Origin: Microcaldota archaeon
GTDB lineage: Archaea > Micrarchaeota > Micrarchaeia > Norongarragalinales > SBBD01
NCBI GenBank assembly: GCA_018819225.1
Contig: JAHJQN010000003.1
Location: 1 to 64,000, forward strand
Direction of reading: 5' to 3'
DNA length: 64,000 nt
Part shown: positions 50,130-59,263 of the stretch, piece by piece
How the letters are laid out: every line of letters starts with the position of its first letter
Numbering within the stretch: the stretch's first letter is position 1
Position numbers and translations under genes: made by a program
Notes under the pieces: generated by a model
What the model was told of the DNA's origin: nothing
The model's database searches: none
Seen by the model: the letters and a program-made list of their open reading frames with translations, nothing else

Positions 50130-51080
50130 TTAGGAACACGTGACGGATACCCCGTACGTGAGCGCGCTGGGAACATCGAGCTTGAACCAGCCGTACGTCG
50201 CGTTGTTGACGGTGCAGCCATCGATGTCCGTGGAGGCAAAGTAAAGGTAATCCACGACGGTCTGATTGGTTTTCACAGGTATTCCCACGCCCGACAGTTG
50301 CATGAGATCCACGAAACTCTCCATACCCTCGTTTCCGCTCACGTTGTACTTCGCTGAAAGATTTAATTGGCCTTCCATGCGGTCTAAAAAGCTCGCGCCC
50401 GCGCTGGAATTCCCGTAGAGCCGCAAAACCGACGCGTTGTTCACGTCGAAAATTCCGTATATGGAGCCATTGGACCGGTTGACCACGCGTTTGACGAACC
50501 CGTTCGTGTAAAGAGGGTAGAGCGGATCCTCAAATCCTTCCACGGAAACCAAAGCGTATTCCCGGTAGACGCGATCCACCTGTATTTGCGTCAGCGAATC
50601 CAACGATTTGACGGACATGGTCATGGAGAAATTGAGCGTAAACGAGTCGGCCGGAACCACGGTGAGATCTAGAATTTCAATCTCGGTTTGAAGACCGAAT
50701 CGAGAGCCCAATAATTCCATTTCATTCGCCCAATCCATCAACCCACTCCCATTCATGAACGAAGAGTTTTGGCCGTAGAGAGTGGAGTTAAGCATGAGTT
50801 CCGTCAATCGCAATTGCGCATCATCCAATGCCGTACCGTTGGCATCGATTTCGTTCAGCGCCGCAACAAAAGCGAGTTTGGAAGTGATATCGAGGATGCG
50901 GGGAACATCTAAGGATATGGATTCCATGTAATTCGCGAGTTCGGCGCCCCGGACTTTCAGAACCGTGTGTTCGTCTTGCGTTCGAACGGATTCCAAATAG
51001 ACGAGGACGTAAAACAATAGGGGGGCCAGAATAACGATGACCATGATCGAGAAGAAAATGCCGCGGAATTTCACGTCCAT
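50130..51080 (-). CDS. Pilin-like surface protein, last gene of the pilin operon
   Basis: A 316-residue protein from ATG 51080 (MDVKFRGIFFSIMVIVILAP). The N-terminal basic-then-hydrophobic helix (about 5-30) resembles archaeal pilin-like anchors; the rest is extracellular with many N-x-S/T sequons (NGT, NSS, NGS, NRS, NAS). No known domain recognised. It overlaps the end of the VWA adhesin gene by 10 bases, so it should be made with it. Confidence 0.6.
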   Translation of the reverse strand: MDVKFRGIFFSIMVIVILAPLLFYVLVYLESVRTQDEHTVLKVRGAELANYMESISLDVPRILDITSKLAFVAALNEIDANGTALDDAQLRLTELMLNSTLYGQNSSFMNGSGLMDWANEMELLGSRFGLQTEIEILDLTVVPADSFTLNFSMTMSVKSLDSLTQIQVDRVYREYALVSVEGFEDPLYPLYTNGFVKRVVNRSNGSIYGIFDVNNASVLRLYGNSSAGASFLDRMEGQLNLSAKYNVSGNEGMESFVDLMQLSGVGIPVKTNQTVVDYLYFASTDIDGCTVNNATYGWFKLDVPSALTYGVSVTCS

Positions 51081-54000
51081 ACCACCATGCTGATGTCCAC
51101 GGGACCCCAAATGTACGGAATGAACGTCAACACATCCGTTTCAACCCGAACATTCGAGGAGAGGATGACATCCACCGGATTGTTTTCCGAACCGGAACGG
51201 CCGAAGTTGGCGCCCGTGATCACGAAATTGATTTGGTCCAGTAATCGCAAAAGGGAATCATGCAAGGCATTGTTGATGGGATCCAAATCCTCCACCAGAA
51301 TGGGAGTGGCATTGAATCCCGGGAGACCGGCACCGATGGCCACGTAGACAAACCCGTCCTCGATGCCATCGTGATCCGTATCGTAATAAACCGTGACATT
51401 GCTGCCGTTCATTTCCTCAAAAACGCCTTCGAACGGAGCGTAGGCGCGCAAACGGAGGTTATAGATGACGCGGTTGCGGTCCGAACACGTCGGATTCACG
51501 TGAGAAACATTGAATCCGAGTTCGTCGCGTATTTGATTGGTTTCGTTTGGAGCCAACAAATTGATGGGAAGATAGACGTGATACGGATCGCCGAGATCCG
51601 TGTAGTTCGGGCCGTGAACCGACAAATTGAAAATGTTCTGCCATCCCCCGCCCGTCAACGAACTTTGCAGGTAAGCCCCTTTCGTCCAATAGAAACCCGA
51701 ATAGGAAGTGAGTTTGGCATCCGTAATCGTCATACCCGGCGGAATGAGGAAGCTTCCATCGCATCCGGGAAATGCGGCGGTTTCCGCATTGAGCGTAATT
51801 TCCTGGTATGCCGGAGGCGGGATATCGGGGTCGTAGACGATCTTGATGTACGAAGACGGATCGAGAATCGAGTCCGTCAGATTGCCTTGCGTCATGACTT
51901 GTTGCGTCGTGGTGACGCTGGTAAGAATATTCTCGACAATTTGACAATAAATGGTTTGAAGTTCCGAGGCGTTGGAACTGCTGTACGAGCTTCCGTTTCC
52001 GGCCAGCGCGATTTGAGTCACCGTATCGTTCCCGAGATTACAGGATGAAATGGGTCCGAATCCAACGGAATCAACCGTAACGTTAATGAGGTCTCGGAAC
52101 GCGCGATAGGAGGAATAATTGGCATTGAGGGCGGGCCATGAATCGGAAACCGAAAGGCTGCAGCTGTCATCATCACTGCAATAAATTCCGGTGGTGAGGT
52201 TCCCATGATAATACACGGGAGCGTACGTGCGAGCCCACGTCGTGCCATCCCATTCCCACACATCATAATCTCCTACCGCGTAAGCCATCGAGGAATTGAC
52301 GAGGTGAATTCCGTACAGGGCAGCACCCGTATTGACGGCTTGACTCCACGAGGACCCGTCCCATTCGTAAATGCGGTTGTTCGTGGTAACGGAAAATGCC
52401 GTGTTGGCATCGAGAATAGCCGCATCACGATGCGTATTACTGCCGGTATCCTCTTCTTCAGACCACGCACCTCCCAGCCAGCGATAAATCTTTCCGCTGC
52501 TTCCCACGGCGAGCGCATTCGTATTGCCATAAGTAGCCACCCCGTACAACGTTCCGCTGCCCATATCCTGAAACTCGTACCAGCCCGTTCCATCCCACGC
52601 CCAAATCTTATTGCTTTGACCAACGGCCCAAGCCCACGAGCTGTTTTGGAACGCTATGGCCAATACATCATTGCTACCGAAATCCGCGTCCTGCGCCCAA
52701 TTGCTTCCATCCCATCGCCAAATCCTGGAGCTATCTCCACCTGAAAATGCCAATGTTTCATTAAACATATCCACGCCGAAAATGTTGAGAGTCCCCAGGT
52801 CCTGTTCCAGCAACCACGCGGTTCCGTTCCAGTAATAGATTTCTCCGGCGTCGCCAACTGCCCTCGCCAGCGTGCGGTTAAGCGCAGACACGTGATTGAG
52901 ATCCGTCGTGGTTTGACCCGTTGTTTCCGGACTCCACGGAGGATGCCGTAACGCAAAACCCCCGCTGTCTGCCACCGCCAGATCGAGATCCGCATCGTTC
53001 ATGTAATTGCAGGAAGGCGTTGACCGATAATTCGCTACCCCGTCGGTCATCACCACAATATATTTGGAGCGGTTCGGACCGCTTTCCGAAGCCAGAATTT
53101 CGTAGGCGCGGTTAATGGCACACGAAACGCACGTTCCACCGCCTGCAGAATACAAATCCACTTGAGACGTCAAGTAACCGATATCGTCCGTAAGACTTTC
53201 CCAGTTATTGGCTTGCGTACTAAAGCCCACGAGTCCCACGTTGTTTCCAGGCGTGGGCGTTCCACCCGTGCACACGGACTCGTTACCGCCCAGCACCGCG
53301 TTGATGAACCATTTATCGAGACAGCGAGCGAGGGAAATGCGGCTGGTAGAGGACAAGAAGAGATCGGGGTCGCTGCAATTCGTAATGGAATTCCCGCCTA
53401 CTCCATCCTGATCCAGGCGCCAATTCATGCTGCCGGACAAGTCCGTGATAAGCGCGATGTCAACGGTTCCGTTGATGAGACCGCCGGTCAGGTTCGCGCT
53501 GACCAGCATTCGAAGCGGAATCGTGGTGTTGCTCAAATCAATGAACGTCACGTTATGGTCGCTGAAATTCTGCTGAAAATCGGAATTCTGGATGCGGATG
53601 GTCTGCGAGGAATTGGTGCCGGTGTGATTGAGAACGGTCGTGTTCCCAATCATGAGAACCGTCGAATAATTGTGCCCCGTAAAGAAGGTTACATTGGCAT
53701 TCATGGTCGTAATGTTTCCGGGAACGTAAAACGAATCGTACAAGTTAACCAGTCCGTGAATTCCGGGAAAATGGTAGTAAAGCACGTTGTCGGAATCGCT
53801 ATAAAGTTCTTGCGTGGAATAAACGAGTTTCAAGAACCCACCGCCCACGAATTGATCGGTAAAGTTGGAGCCGGAAGAGAAATTAAGGGAAAAATTGTTG
53901 ACACCGCTTGAGACGATATCATCGAGGCAAGCCGGCGCGGTAATCGTCCAATTGTCGACCGTGAAATTGCCGGGGGAAACGCTCATGGATTGACAAAACA

Positions 54001-54682
54001 CGTTATTGACATAAAAATCGAAATCGGCGCCGCCGTTCAGCTCCATATAGATCTTTGAAACGTTGGCGTCCGAAGGAAGATCATGAATGGTGGCGGTGAT
54101 GTTTCCTTGTCCTACGAACCCCCCGAAGAAGAAATAGGAGGCCAAATCGGTTCCAATAATGTTCTCGAGGTATGCCCGCGCCACAATGCCCGTCAAGGGA
54201 GCGGTTCGACTGAACCCGGATGCGGCGCGGCGGCTGACCGTGGTCGTCAGAATGGACGCATTGATTCGATCCGTGGTGTTGTAAATCACGTCCCCTCCTA
54301 TCTGAAGCTCCCAACCCATATTCGCGGGTAAAAAGGGAGAGAGAAGCTGTTGCGTCACATTATGGGCATCGCTGAGGTTGCTGGGATTGTTCGCGCTCCA
54401 AAACAAGCCAATCGCATTGAGTAAGGACGCGTTCAAATCCGAATCTTGAAGAACGCCTCGTTGAAATAAGTCGTCAATAGCGGGTTCATTGCGCACGTCG
54501 GAAATTTTCACCAATGCCACGACATCCACGGAATCCTCCGCAAGAAAATGCAGATACTCCGTGGTGTGATGGGTGGGAACCGGTTGGGAACTGATGAGCA
54601 ATAGAACCGGAATCGTCGAGACGACCACGAGTAACGCAAACGATGCATCTAATGTGAATACAATACTTTTCCTCAATCCCAT
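51071..54682 (-). CDS. Giant pilin-like adhesin with split VWA domain and propeller-like repeats
   Basis: A 1203-residue protein. N-terminal pilin-like anchor SIVFTLDASFALLVVVSTIP; extracellular beta-rich region with many N-x-S/T sequons; VWA domain opening with the MIDAS motif LITDLSGSMN (about residue 410) and VVMTDGVANY (about 540). Then ~225 residues of WDGxxW repeats (six motifs, 39-residue spacing, about 600-822), after which the VWA fold resumes (VDSVGFGPISSC, about 872; QIALAGNG). A further beta region ends the protein. It would be displayed on or near the pilus for binding. Start fixed by the 10-base overlap with the preceding pilin gene. Confidence 0.7.
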   Translation of the reverse strand: MGLRKSIVFTLDASFALLVVVSTIPVLLLISSQPVPTHHTTEYLHFLAEDSVDVVALVKISDVRNEPAIDDLFQRGVLQDSDLNASLLNAIGLFWSANNPSNLSDAHNVTQQLLSPFLPANMGWELQIGGDVIYNTTDRINASILTTTVSRRAASGFSRTAPLTGIVARAYLENIIGTDLASYFFFGGFVGQGNITATIHDLPSDANVSKIYMELNGGADFDFYVNNVFCQSMSVSPGNFTVDNWTITAPACLDDIVSSGVNNFSLNFSSGSNFTDQFVGGGFLKLVYSTQELYSDSDNVLYYHFPGIHGLVNLYDSFYVPGNITTMNANVTFFTGHNYSTVLMIGNTTVLNHTGTNSSQTIRIQNSDFQQNFSDHNVTFIDLSNTTIPLRMLVSANLTGGLINGTVDIALITDLSGSMNWRLDQDGVGGNSITNCSDPDLFLSSTSRISLARCLDKWFINAVLGGNESVCTGGTPTPGNNVGLVGFSTQANNWESLTDDIGYLTSQVDLYSAGGGTCVSCAINRAYEILASESGPNRSKYIVVMTDGVANYRSTPSCNYMNDADLDLAVADSGGFALRHPPWSPETTGQTTTDLNHVSALNRTLARAVGDAGEIYYWNGTAWLLEQDLGTLNIFGVDMFNETLAFSGGDSSRIWRWDGSNWAQDADFGSNDVLAIAFQNSSWAWAVGQSNKIWAWDGTGWYEFQDMGSGTLYGVATYGNTNALAVGSSGKIYRWLGGAWSEEEDTGSNTHRDAAILDANTAFSVTTNNRIYEWDGSSWSQAVNTGAALYGIHLVNSSMAYAVGDYDVWEWDGTTWARTYAPVYYHGNLTTGIYCSDDDSCSLSVSDSWPALNANYSSYRAFRDLINVTVDSVGFGPISSCNLGNDTVTQIALAGNGSSYSSSNASELQTIYCQIVENILTSVTTTQQVMTQGNLTDSILDPSSYIKIVYDPDIPPPAYQEITLNAETAAFPGCDGSFLIPPGMTITDAKLTSYSGFYWTKGAYLQSSLTGGGWQNIFNLSVHGPNYTDLGDPYHVYLPINLLAPNETNQIRDELGFNVSHVNPTCSDRNRVIYNLRLRAYAPFEGVFEEMNGSNVTVYYDTDHDGIEDGFVYVAIGAGLPGFNATPILVEDLDPINNALHDSLLRLLDQINFVITGANFGRSGSENNPVDVILSSNVRVETDVLTFIPYIWGPVDISMVVWT

Positions 54683-55173
54683 ACGACCACGTTCAAATTG
54701 ACGATCTGACGAGACGTTTCATTCCATTGAAGCAAAGCGATTCGGGTAACGGAAATCACGTCCCTTGCCGAAGAACTGTCTCGGCCAAACCTCGTTTCAT
54801 TCCCTTGAATCGTCAAGGGAGTTCCATTGGCATCCGTGACGGATACATTCAAGTCATACCGCGGAATGCCGATGAGACTTTTAATGTGATAATAATCGGA
54901 CTCCAGCGCGTTCATGAACAAGAGCACTTTAGTGACATTGAGTAGGTGTTCGGTATTCGCGAGACCCGCGCTTTGTACACTCGTTTCATTCCAGTCGGAA
55001 GGAGATCCCGGACTGCGCACCAGCATATCCGAAACCGCGAGGGCCCGGGAATGAATCATGCGCTGATTGGCCGACTCCACCGTATGAAAACGGATATTAT
55101 CCCACAAGGGAAGAATGAGGGCAAGCACCACGAGAAACACCAGTAGACCAATCGCAAAATCGCTGGAGAACAT
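54673..55173 (-). CDS. Pilin-like protein
   Basis: A 166-residue protein from ATG 55173 (MFSSDFAIGLLVFLVVLALI): short N-terminus, strongly hydrophobic helix, then an extracellular domain with NET, NVT and NVS sequons. ATG 55173 lies 4 bases after the stop of the preceding gene, which supports it over the upstream ATG at 55233. It overlaps the VWA adhesin gene by 10 bases. Not assigned to a named pilin family. Confidence 0.6.
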   Translation of the reverse strand: MFSSDFAIGLLVFLVVLALILPLWDNIRFHTVESANQRMIHSRALAVSDMLVRSPGSPSDWNETSVQSAGLANTEHLLNVTKVLLFMNALESDYYHIKSLIGIPRYDLNVSVTDANGTPLTIQGNETRFGRDSSSARDVISVTRIALLQWNETSRQIVNLNVVVWD

Positions 55174-55177
55174 GCCC

Positions 55178-55573
55178 CTATTCAAGGTAAACCACCCCGC
55201 CTTCGTTGCGAACCTGAACGGAATAGCCCGCAATATTTAAATTGAAATTCGTCGTGGATACCGGCGCGGAATAACTGAAATTCTCGGTGCCCCATATGAC
55301 GACCACGCGTTGTTCATCCGGAAAACCCGTCACGGCATAGGTTTCGCCGTCCAAATGGGAGGGAATAGTAAAATTAGCGGAGTATCCATCACCGACGGAA
55401 ACCGCCGTATTGATGTGCGCGGCCAACAACTGGCCGATTCGCTCGCCTTCCACCAGCGAACGCGCCCGTAACACTTCATTATTTCGCTCGAAAGAAACCC
55501 AAAGAAAAACCATGAGCAAAATAATCATGAATCCAACATAGGTAGTGAGCTCGATGCCCGATTGCGCCCGAAT
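55178..55573 (-). CDS. Type IV pilin-like protein with ATT start
   Basis: A 131-residue protein if translation starts at ATT 55573. From there it reads xRAQSGIELTTYVGFMIILL, matching the class III signal peptide of the preceding gene (MRAQVAMEYLVV) position by position: Gln before the cleavage site, then Glu at +5. An ATG-only start at 55528 would remove the processing site. The ATT lies 1 base after the TGA of the preceding gene, so reinitiation is plausible. The extracellular part is a small beta domain. Confidence 0.6.
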   Translation of the reverse strand: MRAQSGIELTTYVGFMIILLMVFLWVSFERNNEVLRARSLVEGERIGQLLAAHINTAVSVGDGYSANFTIPSHLDGETYAVTGFPDEQRVVVIWGTENFSYSAPVSTTNFNLNIAGYSVQVRNEGGVVYLE

Positions 55574-55574
55574 G

Positions 55575-55982
55575 TCAACCGCCCTCCGTAATATTCACGA
55601 ACGTTCCTTCGGATTTGATGAGAAGCACCACGGGCCCCGCTCGCGTCGGCAGCGTCCCTTGAACATCTCCCAACGTCACCGCGTATACGTCCGTCAACCC
55701 CGCGGGAGTGGAAAGTTTAATCATCACTTCCTTCAAATCGACCGTAGCCGCTTGAATGTTATCGGGAAATACCACTTGCACGCGAAGCTGGGACGGCTCT
55801 CCTTGGATGTAGACGAGATCCGCCGCATCCGCAATTTTATGCACGGCGAGTTTAGCGTAAGCAAACTGAAGCTCCTGACGCGACGCATTCATTTCATTGT
55901 TGACATAAAGCCAAAGGGGAAGCACGATGGCCATACTGAGACCTAAGACGACGAGATATTCCATAGCGACTTGGGCACGCAT
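55575..55982 (-). CDS. Type IV pilin-like protein, first gene of the pilin operon
   Basis: A 135-residue protein with a class III signal peptide, MRAQVAMEYLVVLGLSMAIV, cut by a prepilin peptidase probably between Ala and Gln, followed by the hydrophobic assembly helix and a beta-rich domain. TATA TTTTTTAAG (minus strand, about 56004-56014) lies ~25 bases upstream, so the mRNA is leaderless. It probably forms the pilus shaft or its base with the following pilins. Confidence 0.7.
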   Translation of the reverse strand: MRAQVAMEYLVVLGLSMAIVLPLWLYVNNEMNASRQELQFAYAKLAVHKIADAADLVYIQGEPSQLRVQVVFPDNIQAATVDLKEVMIKLSTPAGLTDVYAVTLGDVQGTLPTRAGPVVLLIKSEGTFVNITEGG

Positions 55983-56003
55983 GGAAATGGGTAAGGACCC
56001 GTT

Positions 56004-56051
56004 CTTAAAAAAGGTTGTTTCTGGATGAGAAAATACCTAAGCCTTTTATAT
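56004..56051. promoter_or_regulatory. Divergent promoters of the pilin and pilus-assembly operons
   Basis: TTTTTTAAG on the minus strand (about 56004-56014) serves the gene starting at 55982. TTTATATT on the plus strand (56044-56051) serves the gene starting at 56074. Both give leaderless transcripts, and the 91-base gap lets one regulator act on both. Confidence 0.55.
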
Positions 56052-56073
56052 TCGGCGAATGTAATGCCTGGCA

Positions 56074-56685
56074 ATGGAAAAGAGGGAGGGAAAGCTCGAT
56101 ACGTCTATCGATCGCCTCGTCGAGTTCATCCGTCTTAAGAAGTCAACGACCGTCGATGAAGCAGCGAGAGCCTTATCGTTATCGCAGAAGCAGGTGGAAG
56201 AAATTGCCGAAGTCCTCGCGGAAAGCGGCCTCATCCATTTGAAATACGAGTTTTCGGGAATTCGGCTGTCCCCCCAACTCGTTCAAAAACACGATGTGAG
56301 CACCGAACGGGAACCGAAAGACCAAAGTCCCCTTCAACGCATGAACGAAATCAAGACGGAATTGGATTCCGTGGAAGGCATGCTTGATTTTTCGCAAAAG
56401 GATATCGGCCGGCGCATCGACAATATCACCGAACACTTTCGCGAAACGGAACGCATGGACCTGGAAAACGAAAACACGCAGGACATGACGCGACACATCG
56501 ATGGTTTGTTGCACCAGATGGAAATGATTCAAGCCAAAGTGACGCTGCTGGAAACCAAAGCTCAAAAAGCGCGAGAAGAAATGAAGCGATTCGAACGCGA
56601 ATTGGAAATGCATGGAGGAAAAACAGCAGGAAAACTGACTCGCGCCTGGAGGAAACTGCGCAGGATCATTCGGAAAAAGACATAA
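56074..56685 (+). CDS. Winged-helix/coiled-coil protein of the pilus locus
   Basis: A 203-residue soluble protein. Residues ~10-75 form a winged helix (RLKKSTTVDEAARALSLSQK...IHLKYEFSGIRL); residues ~95-185 are long charged coiled coils; the C-terminus is basic. It could regulate the divergent promoters or be a cytoplasmic assembly factor; similar proteins occur beside archaeal pilus ATPases. Leaderless start at 56074. Followed 39 bases later by the ATPase gene. Confidence 0.6.
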   Translation: MEKREGKLDTSIDRLVEFIRLKKSTTVDEAARALSLSQKQVEEIAEVLAESGLIHLKYEFSGIRLSPQLVQKHDVSTEREPKDQSPLQRMNEIKTELDSVEGMLDFSQKDIGRRIDNITEHFRETERMDLENENTQDMTRHIDGLLHQMEMIQAKVTLLETKAQKAREEMKRFERELEMHGGKTAGKLTRAWRKLRRIIRKKT

Positions 56686-56724
56686 GAATAAATACGGGGA
56701 ATCCGTAATGCACAGGAGGAAGTC

Positions 56725-58359
56725 ATGAAAGTCTTAGCGGTTTACAAAGTGGAAAGCGAGCAGGTCGTTGCGGACGTGCGGGTGCTCCAGCGGGACGACG
56801 AGTACATCAACACCTATGAATTGGAATACTTGCATTTGAATCCGGCGACCCGCGCCGTACTCCAGCGATTAAAGGAACGAATTATCGATAGCGTGGACGT
56901 GAAGATTTCGGATCTCGTCTCCAAAGCCGAAGACGAAAATATCCGGCGCACGTTTTATAAACGGGCCAAAGAAATTTTGAAACGCGAACTTCCGGACGCG
57001 ACGGAAGATGAAGAAAACTTCCTTTCGGGAAGACTCATGCAGGAAATGCTGGGGCTCGGGGACCTGGAGCTTTTGCTTTCGGATCCGCAACTGGAAGAAG
57101 TGATCGTTAATTCCGCGAAAGAAAACGTATGGGTATACCACCGCACGTTTGGATGGCTGAAATCCAACATCATCATCAAGAAAGAGGAGCAAATCCAAAA
57201 CTATTCGGAAATCATCGGACGGAAAATTGGTCGACAGATTACAACTCTCAATCCCTTGATGGACGCGAACCTACTCTCCGGAAACCGAGTGAACTGCGTG
57301 TTACTGCCGATCAGCAGCAAAGGAAACAGCATCGTGATACGAAAATTCCGCGCGGATCCATGGACGATCGTGCACCTCATCGATCCCGTTAACAAAACGC
57401 TGTCAGCGGAAGTCGCGGCGCTCCTCTGGCTGTGCATCCAATACGAAATGAACATTCTCGTCGGAGGGGGAACCGGTAGCGGAAAAACATCGTTCTTGAA
57501 CGCCGTGTTATTGTTCACGCCGCCGAATCAACGAGTCGTCAGCATTGAAGATACGCGCGAGCTCGTGCTGCCCGATTTCCTGCATTGGACGCCCATGGTC
57601 ACGAGACAACCGAATACGGAAGGAAAAGGAGAAATCACGATGTTGGATCTCATGATCAACAGTTTGCGTATGCGACCGGACCGAATCGTGTTAGGTGAAA
57701 CGCGCAGGCAGCGGGAAGCCGAGGTTCTATTTGAGGCGATGCATACGGGGCATTCGGTGCTCAGTACCTTTCACGCGGAAGACGTGTTCCAACTGAAAAA
57801 TCGGTTGATTCACGCACCCGTAAACATTCCCGAACTCTTACTGAGTGCCATTAACCTCGTGGTCATCCAGTACCGGCAACGACGCACCGGATTTCGACGC
57901 ACATTCGAGATAGCGGAATTCCTGGAGGAAGAAGACAAAGTCTCGGCGAACGTGCTTTACCGATGGAACCCCCAGCAGGATGAGTTGGAGAAAGTGGGCG
58001 AATCCATCAAACTGTATTCCACGTTAAGTTTGTACACGGGCATGACGCCGAAAGAAATTCATGGGGAATTGAAGGAGCGCCAATCGGTATTGGAATACAT
58101 GTTGAAGCATCGGATTTTCGGGGTCAACGAAGTCGGACGCATCGTCGCCTGGTACTACCGAGATAAAAAGCGGTTGATTAACGTCGTGGAAAACGACGAG
58201 GAACCCAATAAATTACTGGAACCGGAAGAAACGGGAAAAGAAGAAGAAGAGAATCAACCGATGGAAAATCAAAAGAAGAAAAAGGAAGTCCATGCCCCGA
58301 AGAAAGAAAGCAAGGACAGCATCCGCAAAAAATTGAAAGCCATCCTCGGGGAGAAGTAA
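56725..58359 (+). CDS. Type II/IV secretion ATPase (TadA/FlaI family)
   Basis: A 544-residue hexameric motor for pilus assembly. N-terminal domain to about residue 120; then GRKIGRQITTLNPLMDANLL; Walker A VGGGTGSGKTS (about 249-258); Asp box SIEDTRELVL; Walker B-like RPDRIVLGETRRQREAEVL (about 317-335); His box TGHSVLSTFHAED. The C-terminus carries an acidic then lysine-rich tail. AGGAGG precedes ATG 56725. It is followed by two membrane platform genes, the usual archaeal order. Confidence 0.92.
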   Translation: MKVLAVYKVESEQVVADVRVLQRDDEYINTYELEYLHLNPATRAVLQRLKERIIDSVDVKISDLVSKAEDENIRRTFYKRAKEILKRELPDATEDEENFLSGRLMQEMLGLGDLELLLSDPQLEEVIVNSAKENVWVYHRTFGWLKSNIIIKKEEQIQNYSEIIGRKIGRQITTLNPLMDANLLSGNRVNCVLLPISSKGNSIVIRKFRADPWTIVHLIDPVNKTLSAEVAALLWLCIQYEMNILVGGGTGSGKTSFLNAVLLFTPPNQRVVSIEDTRELVLPDFLHWTPMVTRQPNTEGKGEITMLDLMINSLRMRPDRIVLGETRRQREAEVLFEAMHTGHSVLSTFHAEDVFQLKNRLIHAPVNIPELLLSAINLVVIQYRQRRTGFRRTFEIAEFLEEEDKVSANVLYRWNPQQDELEKVGESIKLYSTLSLYTGMTPKEIHGELKERQSVLEYMLKHRIFGVNEVGRIVAWYYRDKKRLINVVENDEEPNKLLEPEETGKEEEENQPMENQKKKKEVHAPKKESKDSIRKKLKAILGEK

Positions 58360-58366
58360 AGGTGCG

Positions 58367-59257
58367 TTGGCCGTGAAAGTACCCTTCAGCATTCTTCCGC
58401 CACCCGTTGTTGAAAAAATCGCGACGGTCGGATCGATAGCCCGCGCCGGAAATGTGGCGAGCACGTTCTTTCCCCATCTCGGGGAGCAACTCATTCAAGT
58501 CAGCGGGGACGTTCACCATCGCACGTACATGGCTCAAGCACTCGTCGCGTCATTCTTCAACTTTTTTTTCTTGTTCGTTGGAAGCATCGCGTTATACCAA
58601 ATAACTCAAAACCCCGACATTCTCTGGCAAGGCCCTCTGGTGGCCCTTTTCATGGGATTCATCTCGCTGATCACGATCGTCAATTACCCGCGCATCATCG
58701 CTCGAAAACAAGCGAGGAATATCGAAAACGAGTTGATTCCCGCCATGCGTCAGTTGCTCATTCAAGTGAAAAGTGGCGTTCCCTTGTTCGATGCCATGGC
58801 CAGTATTTGCGCCGATTACGGAAGCGTCTCCCGCGAATTCCGGAAAATGGTCAAGAAAATTAACGGCGGCTTAAGCATCGAAAGCACCTTTGAAGAAGAA
58901 AGCAAGCGCACCCCCTCCAAACAACTCAAACGCATTCTCTGGCACATCTCGAATGCCCTGAAAGTCGGGACCGATGTCGGCATCGCACTGGAAGAAATCA
59001 TTGAAGATTTGACCAAGGAACGCATTGACGATATCCGCAGGTACGGACAGGAGCTGAGTCCGTGGACCATGATATATATGCTCGCGGCCATCATCGTCCC
59101 GTCACTCGGAATCACGATGATGCTCGTCGTTATTTCATTCCTAGGCGTTCAAGTGCCCCCTATTTTCTTCGCGTTCACGTTATTGTTTATCATCGGTTTC
59201 CAACTATTTTTTATGGATTTTGTCCGCAGCCGTCGCCCGGCAGTCGAAGACGTGTGA
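58367..59257 (+). CDS. Pilus assembly membrane protein (T2SSF/TadC-like), first
   Basis: A 296-residue platform protein that anchors the secretion ATPase. Two N-terminal-half transmembrane helices (about 55-100), then the T2SSF cytoplasmic helical domain (IENELIPAMRQLLIQVKSGV...SKQLKRILWHISNALKVGTD), and two C-terminal helices (about 230-285). Start TTG 58367 or GTG 58373; no ATG is available. Translation is coupled to the ATPase gene (7-base gap). Confidence 0.8.
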   Translation: MAVKVPFSILPPPVVEKIATVGSIARAGNVASTFFPHLGEQLIQVSGDVHHRTYMAQALVASFFNFFFLFVGSIALYQITQNPDILWQGPLVALFMGFISLITIVNYPRIIARKQARNIENELIPAMRQLLIQVKSGVPLFDAMASICADYGSVSREFRKMVKKINGGLSIESTFEEESKRTPSKQLKRILWHISNALKVGTDVGIALEEIIEDLTKERIDDIRRYGQELSPWTMIYMLAAIIVPSLGITMMLVVISFLGVQVPPIFFAFTLLFIIGFQLFFMDFVRSRRPAVEDV

Positions 59258-59263
59258 TCCCCT

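Noticed and set aside
51260..52048. A 262-codon frame opposite the VWA adhesin
   Set aside because: Antisense to a gene with clear MIDAS and repeat motifs; composition is that of a reverse-complement shadow.
53162..53911. A 249-codon frame opposite the VWA adhesin
   Set aside because: Same reason; no domain or promoter.
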